From Oxalobacter sp. (GTDB lineage: Bacteria > Pseudomonadota > Gammaproteobacteria > Burkholderiales > Burkholderiaceae_D), in the NCBI GenBank assembly GCA_003605115.1, contig QZKY01000016.1, positions 1-64,000 of the forward strand: a stretch of 64,000 nucleotides of DNA, in the 5' to 3' direction. Within the stretch, counting starts at the first letter, position 1; each line of letters starts with the position of its first letter. A program made the position numbers and the translations under genes. Below, piece after piece: positions 20,182 through 28,376 of this stretch. The notes below the pieces were generated by a model, which saw only the letters and a program-made list of their open reading frames with translations, had not been told where the DNA came from and searched no databases.

Positions 20182-20775
20182 ATGAAGCTTTCAGTTGCAG
20201 ATGCAGAACAGGATGCGCATTTGCGCGAAATTCAAATCAATAGCGAAATCGTTTATTCCGGCGGGTTTTTGCAGGTGCAGCGCGATACCGTCCGGCTACC
20301 CGACAGCAAAACGGCGACGCGCGAGTTTATCCGGCACCCGGGCGCAGTAGTCGTGCTGCCGATGTTTGACGATGGTTCGGTGCTGCTCGAACGACAGTTT
20401 CGTTACCCCCTCAAGGAAATTTTTGTCGAATTCCCGGCTGGGAAAATTGACCCGGGCGAAGATATTTTGACTTGCGCCAAAAGGGAGTTGGAAGAAGAGA
20501 CTGGCTACACTGCTACCAATTGGCAATTTGTGTGCACAGTTCACAATGCTTTGGGATATTCCGATGAGCATCTGGAATTTTTTATCGCACGCGGTTTGTC
20601 GGCAGGTCAGAGCCGTCCCGAGGAAGGGGAGTTGATCGAAATTTTCACCTTGCCACTGACGGAACTGTTGGAGTGGGTGCGTGTCGGTCGTGTGACGGAT
20701 GTCAAAACGATCATTGGCGCGTTTTGGCTTGAAAAATATGCAGCCACGCGTTGGACATTGCCTAGCGCGGGCTGA
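20182..20775 (+). CDS. Nudix hydrolase, probable ADP-ribose pyrophosphatase
   Basis: The 197-residue product carries a complete Nudix box (GKIDPGEDILTCAKRELEEE followed by TGY). The box matches GX5EX7REUXEEXGU. The region VVVLPMFDDGSVLLERQFRYPL before the box and the GY.DE.LEFFIARGL segment after it are typical of ADP-sugar pyrophosphatases (NudF/YqiE group), which cut ADP-ribose to AMP and ribose 5-phosphate. The gene stands alone, divergent from the deacetylase-like gene. A small hairpin (20826-20842) lies about 50 nt behind its stop. Confidence 0.87.
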   Translation: MKLSVADAEQDAHLREIQINSEIVYSGGFLQVQRDTVRLPDSKTATREFIRHPGAVVVLPMFDDGSVLLERQFRYPLKEIFVEFPAGKIDPGEDILTCAKRELEEETGYTATNWQFVCTVHNALGYSDEHLEFFIARGLSAGQSRPEEGELIEIFTLPLTELLEWVRVGRVTDVKTIIGAFWLEKYAATRWTLPSAG

Positions 20776-20825
20776 TCATTTTATATGCACATGGGGATTC
20801 GACTGCGAATGTAGGCTCTTACAGT

Positions 20826-20842
20826 CGCCAAATAAATTGGCG
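20826..20842. other. Small hairpin in the Nudix-csp gap
   Basis: Arms CGCCAA and TTGGCG pair around ATAAA. No T tract follows, so it is at best a weak terminator for the Nudix gene. The rest of the 257-nt gap is AT-rich and holds the likely cold-shock promoter and leader. Confidence 0.35.
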
Positions 20843-20921
20843 GGCTTTGAGAAAAATCAAAAAAAAAGCTATTTCTTCAGTGGAATTTATTGAAGGGGGC
20901 GGAGATTTGTTGAGATTTCTA

Positions 20922-20930
20922 TGCTAGTAT
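20922..20930 (+). promoter_or_regulatory. Candidate extended -10 element for the cold-shock gene
   Basis: TGCTAGTAT has the extended -10 form (TG, one base, then TAGTAT). The -35 position has no good hexamer, as expected for extended -10 promoters. If used, it gives a leader of about 95 nt before the Csp start, in keeping with the structured leaders of cold-shock genes. Confidence 0.4.
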
Positions 20931-21032
20931 CAAAACAGCATTGTGGGTAATAGTGGTACAGAAGTATTTTAGTCTTGCTTGCTTTATGCGCTCAATGGGT
21001 AACACATCAATATAACTGTAATAGGGATTCAA

Positions 21033-21236
21033 ATGGCAACTGGTATCGTAAAATGGTTCAACGACGCAAAGGGTTTTGGTTTTATCACACCGGATGAAGG
21101 CGGCGAAGACTTGTTCGCACACTTTTCCGCGATTCAGGCAAAAGGTTTCAAATCGTTGAAAGAAAATCAGCGTGTTTCTTTTGACGTGACGACTGGCCCA
21201 AAGGGCAAGCAAGCCGCAAACATTCAGCCCTTGTAA
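21033..21236 (+). CDS. Cold-shock protein (CspA family)
   Basis: This 67-residue single-domain nucleic-acid-binding protein melts RNA secondary structure. RNP1 is KGFGFITPD and RNP2 is LFAHFSAI. The start [18 protein letters not shown] is standard for the family. The gene is monocistronic: an AT-rich leader lies before it and a strong terminator 40 nt behind it. Whether it is cold-induced or constitutive cannot be decided from the sequence. Confidence 0.97.
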   Translation: MATGIVKWFNDAKGFGFITPDEGGEDLFAHFSAIQAKGFKSLKENQRVSFDVTTGPKGKQAANIQPL

Positions 21237-21275
21237 TTTCGCGAAACGGCGCGGACATGCGTAGTGTGTGAACGG

Positions 21276-21303
21276 AAAACCCCGGACAGCCGGGGTTTTT
21301 GTT
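21276..21303. terminator. Bidirectional Rho-independent terminator between csp and pepA
   Basis: Arms AAAACCCCGG and CCGGGGTTTT form a perfect stem with a 4-nt loop ACAG. T runs follow on the plus strand, and the A run before it serves as a T run for the minus strand. The two flanking genes converge here, so it can serve both. Confidence 0.9.
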
Positions 21304-21317
21304 TTTAAAGCGCCGCT

Positions 21318-22847
21318 TTAACGCCGTCTTGCGATTGTTTTTTGTTTTGTTGCGCGTCTGATTAAAAACTCTGTCAGCATGGGTACTGGCCGACCGGTTG
21401 CGCCTTTGGCGGCGCCACTGCGCCATGCTGTGCCCGCAATATCCAAGTGTGCCCATGTGTACTGTTTGGTGAATCGTTCCAAAAAGCAGGCGGCGGTGAT
21501 ACTGCCGCCCGGCGGACCGCCGATATTGGCGACGTCGGCAAAATTCGATTTAAGCTGCTCTTGGTAAGCGTCTTCAATCGGCAGGCGCCACGCTGTGTCT
21601 CCGGTAGCTTTGCCCGCAGACAGCAGTTCTTCAGCGAGTTGGTCGTGTGCTTGGTCGTGCCGTGAGAACAAACCGGAATTGTGATGACCGAGTGCTGTAA
21701 CACAGGCGCCGGTCAGTGTGGCGATGTCAATGACGGCTGCCGGTTTGAAACGCTCCGTGTACGTGAGCGCATCGCACAGAATCAGTCGGCCTTCTGCATC
21801 GGTATTTAGTATTTCGATTGTCTGGCCTGACATGGAGACGACAATGTCTCCTGGTTTATTGGCGCGACCGGAGGGCATGTTTTCGCAAGATGGAATGATG
21901 CCAATCACATTCAGCTTCAGACGCAGCTCGGCAACGGCCAGGAGCGTTCCCAATACCGAAGCCGCGCCGCACATATCGTATTTCATTTCATCCATGCCCG
22001 CGCCAGGCTTGATCGAAATACCGCCGGAGTCAAAGGTCAAACCTTTTCCCACCAAGACGATCGGGGCATCTTTGGCGTTCCCACCGGTATGCCGGAGCAC
22101 AATGAACTTGGGCGGTTCTTCGCTGCCCTTGGCGACAGACAGAAAACTGCCCATCTTCAACCCTTGGATTTGCTTGCGATCCAGTACCTGAACTTTCAGC
22201 TTGTGAGCACGCCCCATGGTCTTGGCAGTGTTGGCAAGATAAGTCGGAGTGCAGACGTTGGCGGGGAGGTTGCTTAAATTTTTGGCGAGTTCGACGCCGT
22301 GTGCAATGGCGAGTCCTTGCGCCAGTGCGATCCGCGCATCTGCCGCTTCTGGGGCGGGAAGCGCCAGAAGGCATTTGCGAACACCCTTGGACACCGATTC
22401 CCTTTTGCTTTTCATCACGTCCGCGCGGTAAGCTTGATCAAACGCGATTGAAATGATTTGGCGAATGCCCCACGCAGTGTCGCGACCGTTGATCGCATGC
22501 AGAGGGAATGCTATAAGTGCGTCTTTGGCGCCGATGTTGTTCAACGCAGCGGACAGGGCTCTGGCAGCTGTCGAAAAGCCCTTTTCAGTGAGGGCGTTCA
22601 TTTTACCAAGGCCGATCAGCAGAACGCGTTCAGCGGCGATTCCCCTTACTTTTCGCAAAATGAGGCTGCTGCCTGGCGTACCACTGATATCGCCCCCCTT
22701 CAGTGCTGCCGCGATGTCGCCGCTCTGATCCAGTTGGCTGGCAATCTGCGATAATGTCTGGTTTTCAAACACGCCAAGGGCAATACATCCGACCTTGGTG
22801 GAGGCAAGTTCCTGGGGTTGGCCAAATGCTTTTATGCTAAAGTCCAT
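21318..22847 (-). CDS. pepA: Leucyl aminopeptidase (M17)
   Basis: This dimetal cytoplasmic aminopeptidase removes N-terminal residues from peptides; PepA homologues can also bind DNA. The 509-residue protein has the family signature [14 protein letters not shown] and the metal and active-site segments [17 protein letters not shown] and [10 protein letters not shown]. The ATG at 22847 is preceded by AGGAGA. It is transcribed divergently from lptF, as is common in proteobacteria, with 42 nt between starts. It converges on the cold-shock gene. Confidence 0.96.
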   Translation of the reverse strand: MDFSIKAFGQPQELASTKVGCIALGVFENQTLSQIASQLDQSGDIAAALKGGDISGTPGSSLILRKVRGIAAERVLLIGLGKMNALTEKGFSTAARALSAALNNIGAKDALIAFPLHAINGRDTAWGIRQIISIAFDQAYRADVMKSKRESVSKGVRKCLLALPAPEAADARIALAQGLAIAHGVELAKNLSNLPANVCTPTYLANTAKTMGRAHKLKVQVLDRKQIQGLKMGSFLSVAKGSEEPPKFIVLRHTGGNAKDAPIVLVGKGLTFDSGGISIKPGAGMDEMKYDMCGAASVLGTLLAVAELRLKLNVIGIIPSCENMPSGRANKPGDIVVSMSGQTIEILNTDAEGRLILCDALTYTERFKPAAVIDIATLTGACVTALGHHNSGLFSRHDQAHDQLAEELLSAGKATGDTAWRLPIEDAYQEQLKSNFADVANIGGPPGGSITAACFLERFTKQYTWAHLDIAGTAWRSGAAKGATGRPVPMLTEFLIRRATKQKTIARRR

Positions 22848-22877
22848 CCGTTTCTCCTAGATTAGATTGTTGGTCAT

Positions 22878-22883
22878 TATAAT
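22878..22883 (+). promoter_or_regulatory. Candidate -10 element directly before lptF
   Basis: TATAAT ends 6 nt before the lptF ATG at 22890, so transcription would start at or next to the start codon. The sequence ATTATAAT is self-complementary and also reads TATAAT toward pepA. No convincing -35 hexamer is visible on either strand. Confidence 0.4.
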
Positions 22884-22889
22884 CTTTCG

Positions 22890-24032
22890 ATGATTTTCCA
22901 TCGCGCCCTCAGACGAGAATTGGTCGGCACAGGCGGTGCCGTGTTCATGACGCTATTTTCGATCACGATTACCGTCATGTTGATCCGCATCCTCGGGCAG
23001 GCAGCACTCGGTAAAATTGCTTCCGAGGACGTAGTTGCGTTTATCGGTTTTGCTGCGATCAATTATCTGCCCGTAATTTTGGTTCTGACAGGATTTATCA
23101 CCGTGTTGATGGTAATCACCCGGTGTTATCAGGACTCCGAAATGGTTGTCTGGTTCGCGTCAGGGCAAAGCCTCACGCAATGGATACGTCCAGTACTCCT
23201 CTTTGGTTTGCCGATCATTCTTTTGACCAGTGCCTTGAGTTTTACGATTACGCCATGGGCGAACAGGCAAAGCGCGGAATTTCGCGAGCGTTTTGAAAAA
23301 CGCAGTGACGTTTCCAAAGTCGCGCCCGGCACTTTTCAGGAATCAGCGGGGGCGAACCGCGTGTTTTTCGTGGAAGGCATTTCCGGGGATTTGTCGCAAT
23401 TAAAAAATGTGTTTGTACACACAGTCAAAAACACCTTGACTTCGGTTGTGGTCGCTAAACGAGGCACCATCGAAACGGATGCGGCGGGCGACAAGTATCT
23501 GGTCATGGAAGACGGGATGCGATATGAAAGCCGCCTTGAGCAGGCTGACATGCAGTTTACGCACTTCGAACGATATATGGCGTACATCGCTTCGGACGTT
23601 CAGGTCATTGAGGGGGACAAGACGTCCAGAGCCAAGCCTTTGCTCGAGTTGATTCGCGACCCCTCGCGAGGCCATCTTGGTGAGCTGTTGTGGCGTTTAG
23701 CCTTGCCACTGATGAGCCTCTTGCTGATGCTGCTTGCCATCCCGCTCGGTTTTGTGAATCCGCGCGCGGGACGCTCCGCCAATTTGTTGATTGCCTTGTT
23801 GTTGTATGTGACGTACAGCAATATGGTGAGTTATCTTCAGGCTGCGGTAACAAGGGGAAAAATGAAATTCGCGCTGGCTTGGTGGCCTTTGCATGTTGTG
23901 ATCGCGTTGATTGTGCTGGCACTTTTTCTCATGCGACAGAACGTGAACAGCCGATATCATCCGGCCGTATTGTGGTCGTTGATTCGTCACCGTAAGCTCA
24001 AGGCGAAGAATCCTGGGGAGTCGTCGTCATGA
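22890..24032 (+). CDS. lptF: LPS export ABC transporter permease LptF
   Basis: LptF pairs with LptG and the LptB ATPase to extract lipopolysaccharide from the inner membrane and pass it to LptC/A/D. The 380-residue protein has the YjgP/YjgQ layout: three N-terminal helices (FMTLFSITITVMLIRILGQ onward), a periplasmic beta-jellyroll (about residues 125-265) and three C-terminal helices (WRLALPLMSLLLMLLAIPLG). The start MIFHRALRREL matches relatives, although no ribosome-binding site precedes it. The stop overlaps the lptG start by 4 nt (ATGA). Confidence 0.95.
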   Translation: MIFHRALRRELVGTGGAVFMTLFSITITVMLIRILGQAALGKIASEDVVAFIGFAAINYLPVILVLTGFITVLMVITRCYQDSEMVVWFASGQSLTQWIRPVLLFGLPIILLTSALSFTITPWANRQSAEFRERFEKRSDVSKVAPGTFQESAGANRVFFVEGISGDLSQLKNVFVHTVKNTLTSVVVAKRGTIETDAAGDKYLVMEDGMRYESRLEQADMQFTHFERYMAYIASDVQVIEGDKTSRAKPLLELIRDPSRGHLGELLWRLALPLMSLLLMLLAIPLGFVNPRAGRSANLLIALLLYVTYSNMVSYLQAAVTRGKMKFALAWWPLHVVIALIVLALFLMRQNVNSRYHPAVLWSLIRHRKLKAKNPGESSS

Positions 24033-25180
24033 AAATGAAGGTTTTGCAGCGCTATTTTGCAACCGAAATTTTGACGGCAGTACTTTTCGTGCTCGTTGCG
24101 TTTTTGGCGCTGTTCGCTTTTTTTGATCTCATTGGCGAATTAAGATATGTCGGACGCACAGGCTATCGCTGGCAGCATGCTTTTTTATTCGTTCTGATGA
24201 GTTTGCCGGGGTATGCCTACGAACTGATGCCGATTGCTGTGCTCATCGGTACGGTTTACACGCTTGCGCGCTTGGCGTCGAATTCCGAATATACCGTGAT
24301 GCGTGCGGCCTCGATGTCCACGAAAACAGCTTGTATCATGCTGGGAAAAATCTGCTTGGTGTTTGTGGTGGCGACGGTGGTTTTAGGGGAGTTGGTGACG
24401 CCTTTTACCGCAAAATTGGCCGAACAGATGAAGCGCGATGCGAAAGGCACGTCGCTTAAGCAGGAGTTTCGCAGCGGTATGTGGAGCAAGGATCAGATAC
24501 GGGAGACGGTTGATGGCGAGGTGAAGGGGTCACGGTTTTTGAATGTGGGGCAGCTTCATCCGAACGGAGAGTTGCATGACGTGCGGATTTACGAGCTGGA
24601 TCTGGAAATGAATCTGCAATCCATTATTCGTGCGAAGACGGCCGAATATGCGGGCAATCACGTCTGGCGCTTGAAGGGGGTCACGGAAACCGTGATGGGG
24701 AACGGCGTCGGCGAAGTGTCCATGCCAAGCGAACGATTCCCCAGTTCCGTTTCCGTCAAGACGTCGGAAACGCGTGACCTGATATCGGATATTACGCCCA
24801 ATATTCTTGCGGTACTTTTTGTAAAGCCGGACAGGATGTCGGCTTACCATTTGCACCTCTATAAGCGCCATCTGGAAGAAAATCATCAAGAGAGTACCCG
24901 CTACCAGATCGCGTTCTGGAAGAAGCTGATCTATCCGCTATCCATGTTTGTCATGATGGCGATGGCCTTGCCCTTCGCATATTTGCACTTTCGCTCGGGG
25001 GGCATCAGTGTCAAAATTTTCTCGGGCATCATGATCGGTGTGGGCTTTGTACTCATCAACAATCTGTTTTCGCATATCGGTTTGTTGAATACCTGGCCCC
25101 CTTTCCTCACGGCTGCCCTGCCCAGTGCCATGTTTATGCTCAGTTCTATTGGGGCGCTTTGGTGGGTGGAGCGGCACTGA
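24029..25180 (+). CDS. lptG: LPS export ABC transporter permease LptG
   Basis: LptG is the second permease of the lipopolysaccharide transporter. The 383-residue protein has the same three-helix, jellyroll, three-helix plan. The N-terminus VLQRYFATEILTAVLF and the segment LPGYAYELMPIAVLIGTVYTL are typical, and the C-terminal helices include GGISVKIFSGIMIGVGFVL. It is translationally coupled to lptF by a 4-nt overlap. A weak terminator-like palindrome lies about 90 nt behind the stop. Confidence 0.95.
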   Translation: MKMKVLQRYFATEILTAVLFVLVAFLALFAFFDLIGELRYVGRTGYRWQHAFLFVLMSLPGYAYELMPIAVLIGTVYTLARLASNSEYTVMRAASMSTKTACIMLGKICLVFVVATVVLGELVTPFTAKLAEQMKRDAKGTSLKQEFRSGMWSKDQIRETVDGEVKGSRFLNVGQLHPNGELHDVRIYELDLEMNLQSIIRAKTAEYAGNHVWRLKGVTETVMGNGVGEVSMPSERFPSSVSVKTSETRDLISDITPNILAVLFVKPDRMSAYHLHLYKRHLEENHQESTRYQIAFWKKLIYPLSMFVMMAMALPFAYLHFRSGGISVKIFSGIMIGVGFVLINNLFSHIGLLNTWPPFLTAALPSAMFMLSSIGALWWVERH

Positions 25181-25267
25181 CATCATGTCATTTCGCCAAG
25201 TGCATTCGGTATGAGGGCATCACGTGCCTAACTGAAGCCGCCTGAGCACATTTTCGATTATTATTAT

Positions 25268-25294
25268 GGGCTTAATCGATTAACCCGCTTTTTT
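25268..25294 (+). terminator. Weak terminator-like palindrome behind lptG
   Basis: GGG and CCC flank the palindrome TTAATCGATTAA, with a 1-nt bulge, followed by GCTTTTTT. The stem is AT-rich, so it would be a weak terminator. Nothing else is visible in 25181-25337. Confidence 0.4.
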
Positions 25295-25337
25295 GGGGGT
25301 AATTGTTGGAAATTAACAGCCACACACTTTGGACATT

Positions 25338-26423
25338 ATGAAAAAAGACGACAATCCAATTATTCAAGAGTCTGTAACTGCGCCAGGAAGCGGGTTGACG
25401 AAAGAAGAAGTGCTGGCGCGTTTGCGTGAAAAGATGATGCAAGCAGGCCATCCGACCGTAAAGCAGGAATACGGTACCCCGCAGCGTGGAGTGGAAACAG
25501 GACTGGACGAGGCATTTGTAATCGATCGTGCGACATACGAGGCTTTGATCAAGTCCGATCCCAAATCGGAAGCGATTCTCAAACCGTTTGCGAATGCGAA
25601 AGGGATCAACCGGTGGCGCACGGAACCGCACGACGCATGGTTGATCAATACGGTGCCAGGCACGGTCAATATCGATGATTACCCTGCGATCCGAGATCAT
25701 TTGACGCGCTTTCGGGACAATCTCGAAAAACGCGGCGTATCTGGTAAATGGTTTGAGCTGGCGAAGGCGGAGCATGTCAATCCGAAGGATATGTCGGATT
25801 TGAAGCTCGTTTATCAGGAGAGTGTTACTTGGCCTGGTGGGTATGCGCTGGATCAAACTGGCGCGTATTACGCGTCCAGTGGATACCACTTGCGAAATGG
25901 CGATTACTACATTGCCGGCTTACTTAACTCCAAACTTTACTGGTTTTTGTTGAGCGGGTTGTCTCCGTCCAGTCAAGATGGGACGATCAAGGTGGAACCT
26001 GAACATCTTGAGGTTTTGCCTGTTCCCAGGACGATAGACCTCGATCTTTTTGGCATGATTGGTGGGGCTTCTGAACTCTGTCACAAGACGCAAGTTGAGC
26101 AAGTTGAATTCTACGATCATGTTCTTTCGCAAATGGCAACGCACCTCGCACCTAACCGTACGGTTGAGGAGCTGAGTCCTGCCTTGCGCAATTGGCACAT
26201 ACTGTCAATCGATACGCTGCAAGAAGAAGCAAAACGACTCTTTGGTAAAACCTTGGGGGAAGATCTCATTGAAATGTGGGAAGGCTTTCTAAATGAGGCG
26301 AAGTACGAATTCAATCGCATCAATTCGGATATTGCCCGCGGCGAACGCCAGATTGATTTTGCGGTGTGCCACATGTTCGGGCTGGGTGAAGAAGAAATTG
26401 AATTCATAGTTGGTAAGTTTTAA
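25338..26423 (+). CDS. Orphan type IIG-like target-recognition (TaqI/Eco57I C-terminal) domain protein
   Basis: The 361-residue protein resembles only the C-terminal half of type IIG (Eco57I/TaqI-like) restriction-modification enzymes, the DNA specificity domain (PF12950 type). Recognisable landmarks are RGVETGLDEAFVID (about 50-63), AILKPFANAKGINRW (79-93), YPAIRDHLTRFRDNLEKR (115-132), YYIAGLLNSKLYWFLL (190-205), HLEVLPVP (223-230), and a helical end with RQIDFAVCHMFGLGEEEIEF. The usual N-terminal methyltransferase (NPPY and SAM motifs) and nuclease are absent, and no such gene lies nearby. I start at the ATG at 25338 rather than a TTG at 25329. It lies between lptG and pbpG, with its own terminator. 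It may be a remnant or a domesticated DNA-binding protein. Confidence 0.75.
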   Translation: MKKDDNPIIQESVTAPGSGLTKEEVLARLREKMMQAGHPTVKQEYGTPQRGVETGLDEAFVIDRATYEALIKSDPKSEAILKPFANAKGINRWRTEPHDAWLINTVPGTVNIDDYPAIRDHLTRFRDNLEKRGVSGKWFELAKAEHVNPKDMSDLKLVYQESVTWPGGYALDQTGAYYASSGYHLRNGDYYIAGLLNSKLYWFLLSGLSPSSQDGTIKVEPEHLEVLPVPRTIDLDLFGMIGGASELCHKTQVEQVEFYDHVLSQMATHLAPNRTVEELSPALRNWHILSIDTLQEEAKRLFGKTLGEDLIEMWEGFLNEAKYEFNRINSDIARGERQIDFAVCHMFGLGEEEIEFIVGKF

Positions 26424-26440
26424 AAGCTTTGCCAGACCAC

Positions 26441-26484
26441 GGCCATTCTGTTGAAAATTCGACAGGATGGCCGTTTTGTTTTGT
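26441..26484 (+). terminator. Rho-independent terminator behind the orphan specificity-domain gene
   Basis: Arms CGGCCATTCTGT and ACAGGATGGCCG pair with one G-T wobble around a 10-nt loop, followed by TTTTGTTTTGTT. Confidence 0.85.
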
Positions 26485-26587
26485 TGTATTCAGCAACGAA
26501 ATTGTTGGCTAAGAGTATCTTTTCTTTGAGAATTTTGGGGTTCTTGATAAACTCTCAACTGGCCACAATCGGGTTTTGGAGAAGCTG

Positions 26588-27748
26588 ATGCTAAGAAGAG
26601 CGTGTGTTTTTGTTTTTTCGTTTCTTTCCCTGTTGTTCGCCGCGCAAGTTGCACAAGCGACATTACCCAATCAGAACGCTGGCGATTCCGTGCACTCTCC
26701 CCGTAGTGCCTCAGCGACGGGCAAAGCCAAAGCAAAGCAATCAAAGCGCCAAGCCAAACGACGCATCGCGAAGCCGCGAACCCGGATGGTGCGCAAAGTC
26801 GTTTGGGTTAAAGGCAAGCGCAAAGTTATTTACGTCGCACAACGACGCGGGAAGCCAGTGCGCAGCGCTGGCGACAAGGCAGGACTCAACAAGACACATG
26901 ATCAATTGGCCTTGAAGTCAAATGCTGCCTACATCATTGATCAAGCCAGCGCAGAAGTTCTCCTTGAAAAAAATGCGGAAATTGCTTTACCGGTGGCGTC
27001 GATCACCAAGCTCATGACGGCGCTAGTGGTGCTGGAAGCCCGTCAGGATTTGAATGAGGTACTCGATATAACGCGCGACGATATTGATCGCGAAAAACAT
27101 TCCCGCTCGCGGCTTCGTATTGGTGCGCGCGTCAAGCGCGAGGATCTACTCCACATTGCGCTGATGAGTTCCGAAAACCGTGCGGCTTCTGCGTTGGGGC
27201 GTAATTTTTCTGGTGGTACAGAGTCATTTGTTGCAGCGATGAATGCCAAAGCCAAGGCGCTTGGCATGAGTGACACACACTTCGCCGATTCCAGCGGTCT
27301 TTCCAGTCGCAACGTTTCCAGCGCCAGAGATTTGGCCAAGCTGGTGGTTGAAGCGTCCAAATACCCCATGATTCGCGACTATTCCACGGATACGCGCACC
27401 GTCGTCGATACAGGGCGACATTTGCAGCAATACGCCAACACCAATCGATTGGTCAGAAGTCCTCAATGGAAAATTGGCGTCCAGAAAACAGGCTACATCA
27501 GCGAAGCTGGGCGCTGTCTGGTGATGCAGGCCAAGATCAAGGGGCGTGAAATCGTGATGATTTTCCTCGATTCCAAAGGCAAGCTCTCCCGTCTGGGTGA
27601 TGCGAGTCGTGTACGCAACTGGCTTGTAGACCATAAACTGGACGACACGTCGGAGAAAGAAAGCGTGCCGGCGACATCGGTTGAGCATGTAGCGCCAGCG
27701 ACACATCAAATTCCCCAGGAAACACCGATCGGCCTCTCCGAAAGCTGA
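26588..27748 (+). CDS. pbpG: D-alanyl-D-alanine endopeptidase, PBP7-like
   Basis: This low-molecular-mass penicillin-binding protein cuts peptidoglycan cross-links in the periplasm. The start at 26588 has GGAG 6 nt upstream and gives an N-terminal signal peptide (LRRACVFVFSFLSLLFAAQ, then ..AQA). A Lys/Arg-rich linker covers about residues 40-95. The S11 peptidase domain follows, with the three motifs SITK (catalytic Ser), SEN and KTG. The 386-residue length exceeds E. coli PbpG because of the basic linker. The gene stands alone between two terminator-bearing regions. Confidence 0.9.
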   Translation: MLRRACVFVFSFLSLLFAAQVAQATLPNQNAGDSVHSPRSASATGKAKAKQSKRQAKRRIAKPRTRMVRKVVWVKGKRKVIYVAQRRGKPVRSAGDKAGLNKTHDQLALKSNAAYIIDQASAEVLLEKNAEIALPVASITKLMTALVVLEARQDLNEVLDITRDDIDREKHSRSRLRIGARVKREDLLHIALMSSENRAASALGRNFSGGTESFVAAMNAKAKALGMSDTHFADSSGLSSRNVSSARDLAKLVVEASKYPMIRDYSTDTRTVVDTGRHLQQYANTNRLVRSPQWKIGVQKTGYISEAGRCLVMQAKIKGREIVMIFLDSKGKLSRLGDASRVRNWLVDHKLDDTSEKESVPATSVEHVAPATHQIPQETPIGLSES

Positions 27749-27935
27749 TCAACACCTTCGTCCGCGGTTTTACCCAGGCATCAGCGCTGAACGCGTTGGT
27801 GTGTTTGCAGGAGCGCGCGGTTTTCATCACCGTGTCACCAGATGGCAGGCAATTTCTGGTATTTGCAACAAGACTGGATGCGGTGAAGCGTGAAATGCGA
27901 TAATACGGTCGTTTATCCAATGCTTCGCACATGTT

Positions 27936-28331
27936 ATGACCGAAAAGCAACCAGTCGTTAGCCAGTTCAAGAGCAAAAGCGGCGTCAAGCGCATTTTCAA
28001 AGCGTTTTTTTATTCAATAGACGGTTTCAAAACGGCCTGGAAAAGCGAGCATGCATTTCGGCAAGAGTTGGCGCTGATAGTGATGGGTGCCATTCTTGCG
28101 TTTTTGTTGCCGGTGTCTGCACGCGAAAGACTCGCCATGATTGGCGCGTTGGTGTTGGTGCTGATTGTCGAGTTGCTCAATTCTGCCGTTGAAGCGGTTG
28201 TTGATCGCATTTCCTTGGAACAGCATCCATTATCAAAAAACGCTAAAGATTTCGGGAGTGCCGCTGTGTTGTTAGCGTTTCTTTTGGCGGGTGCGGTGTG
28301 GGCAGTCATCCTGTGGCCCCTGTTGGCCTAG
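27936..28331 (+). CDS. dgkA: Diacylglycerol kinase
   Basis: DgkA is a small inner-membrane kinase that recycles the diacylglycerol left by periplasmic glucan and LPS modification. The 131-residue protein has three hydrophobic helices. The catalytic region is seen as LIVELLNSAVEAVVDRI and KNAKDFGSAAVLLA. An amphipathic N-terminus (GVKRIFKAFFYSIDGFKTAW) with the AFRQE segment is also typical. It is followed 45 nt later by ppx on the same strand. The 187-nt gap before it shows no clear promoter beyond a GATAAT at about 27899. Confidence 0.94.
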   Translation: MTEKQPVVSQFKSKSGVKRIFKAFFYSIDGFKTAWKSEHAFRQELALIVMGAILAFLLPVSARERLAMIGALVLVLIVELLNSAVEAVVDRISLEQHPLSKNAKDFGSAAVLLAFLLAGAVWAVILWPLLA

Positions 28332-28376
28332 CCATAGGCATGTCACACGGAAGTGAATAACCAAAGAGAGGGAACC

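Noticed and set aside
24029-24032. Frameshift suspicion at the lptF-lptG junction
   Set aside because: The 4-nt ATGA overlap is the normal coupling of two complete permease genes.
27537-27950. A 137-codon minus-strand frame behind pbpG
   Set aside because: Half is antisense to pbpG, it contains no domain, and no ribosome-binding site is visible.
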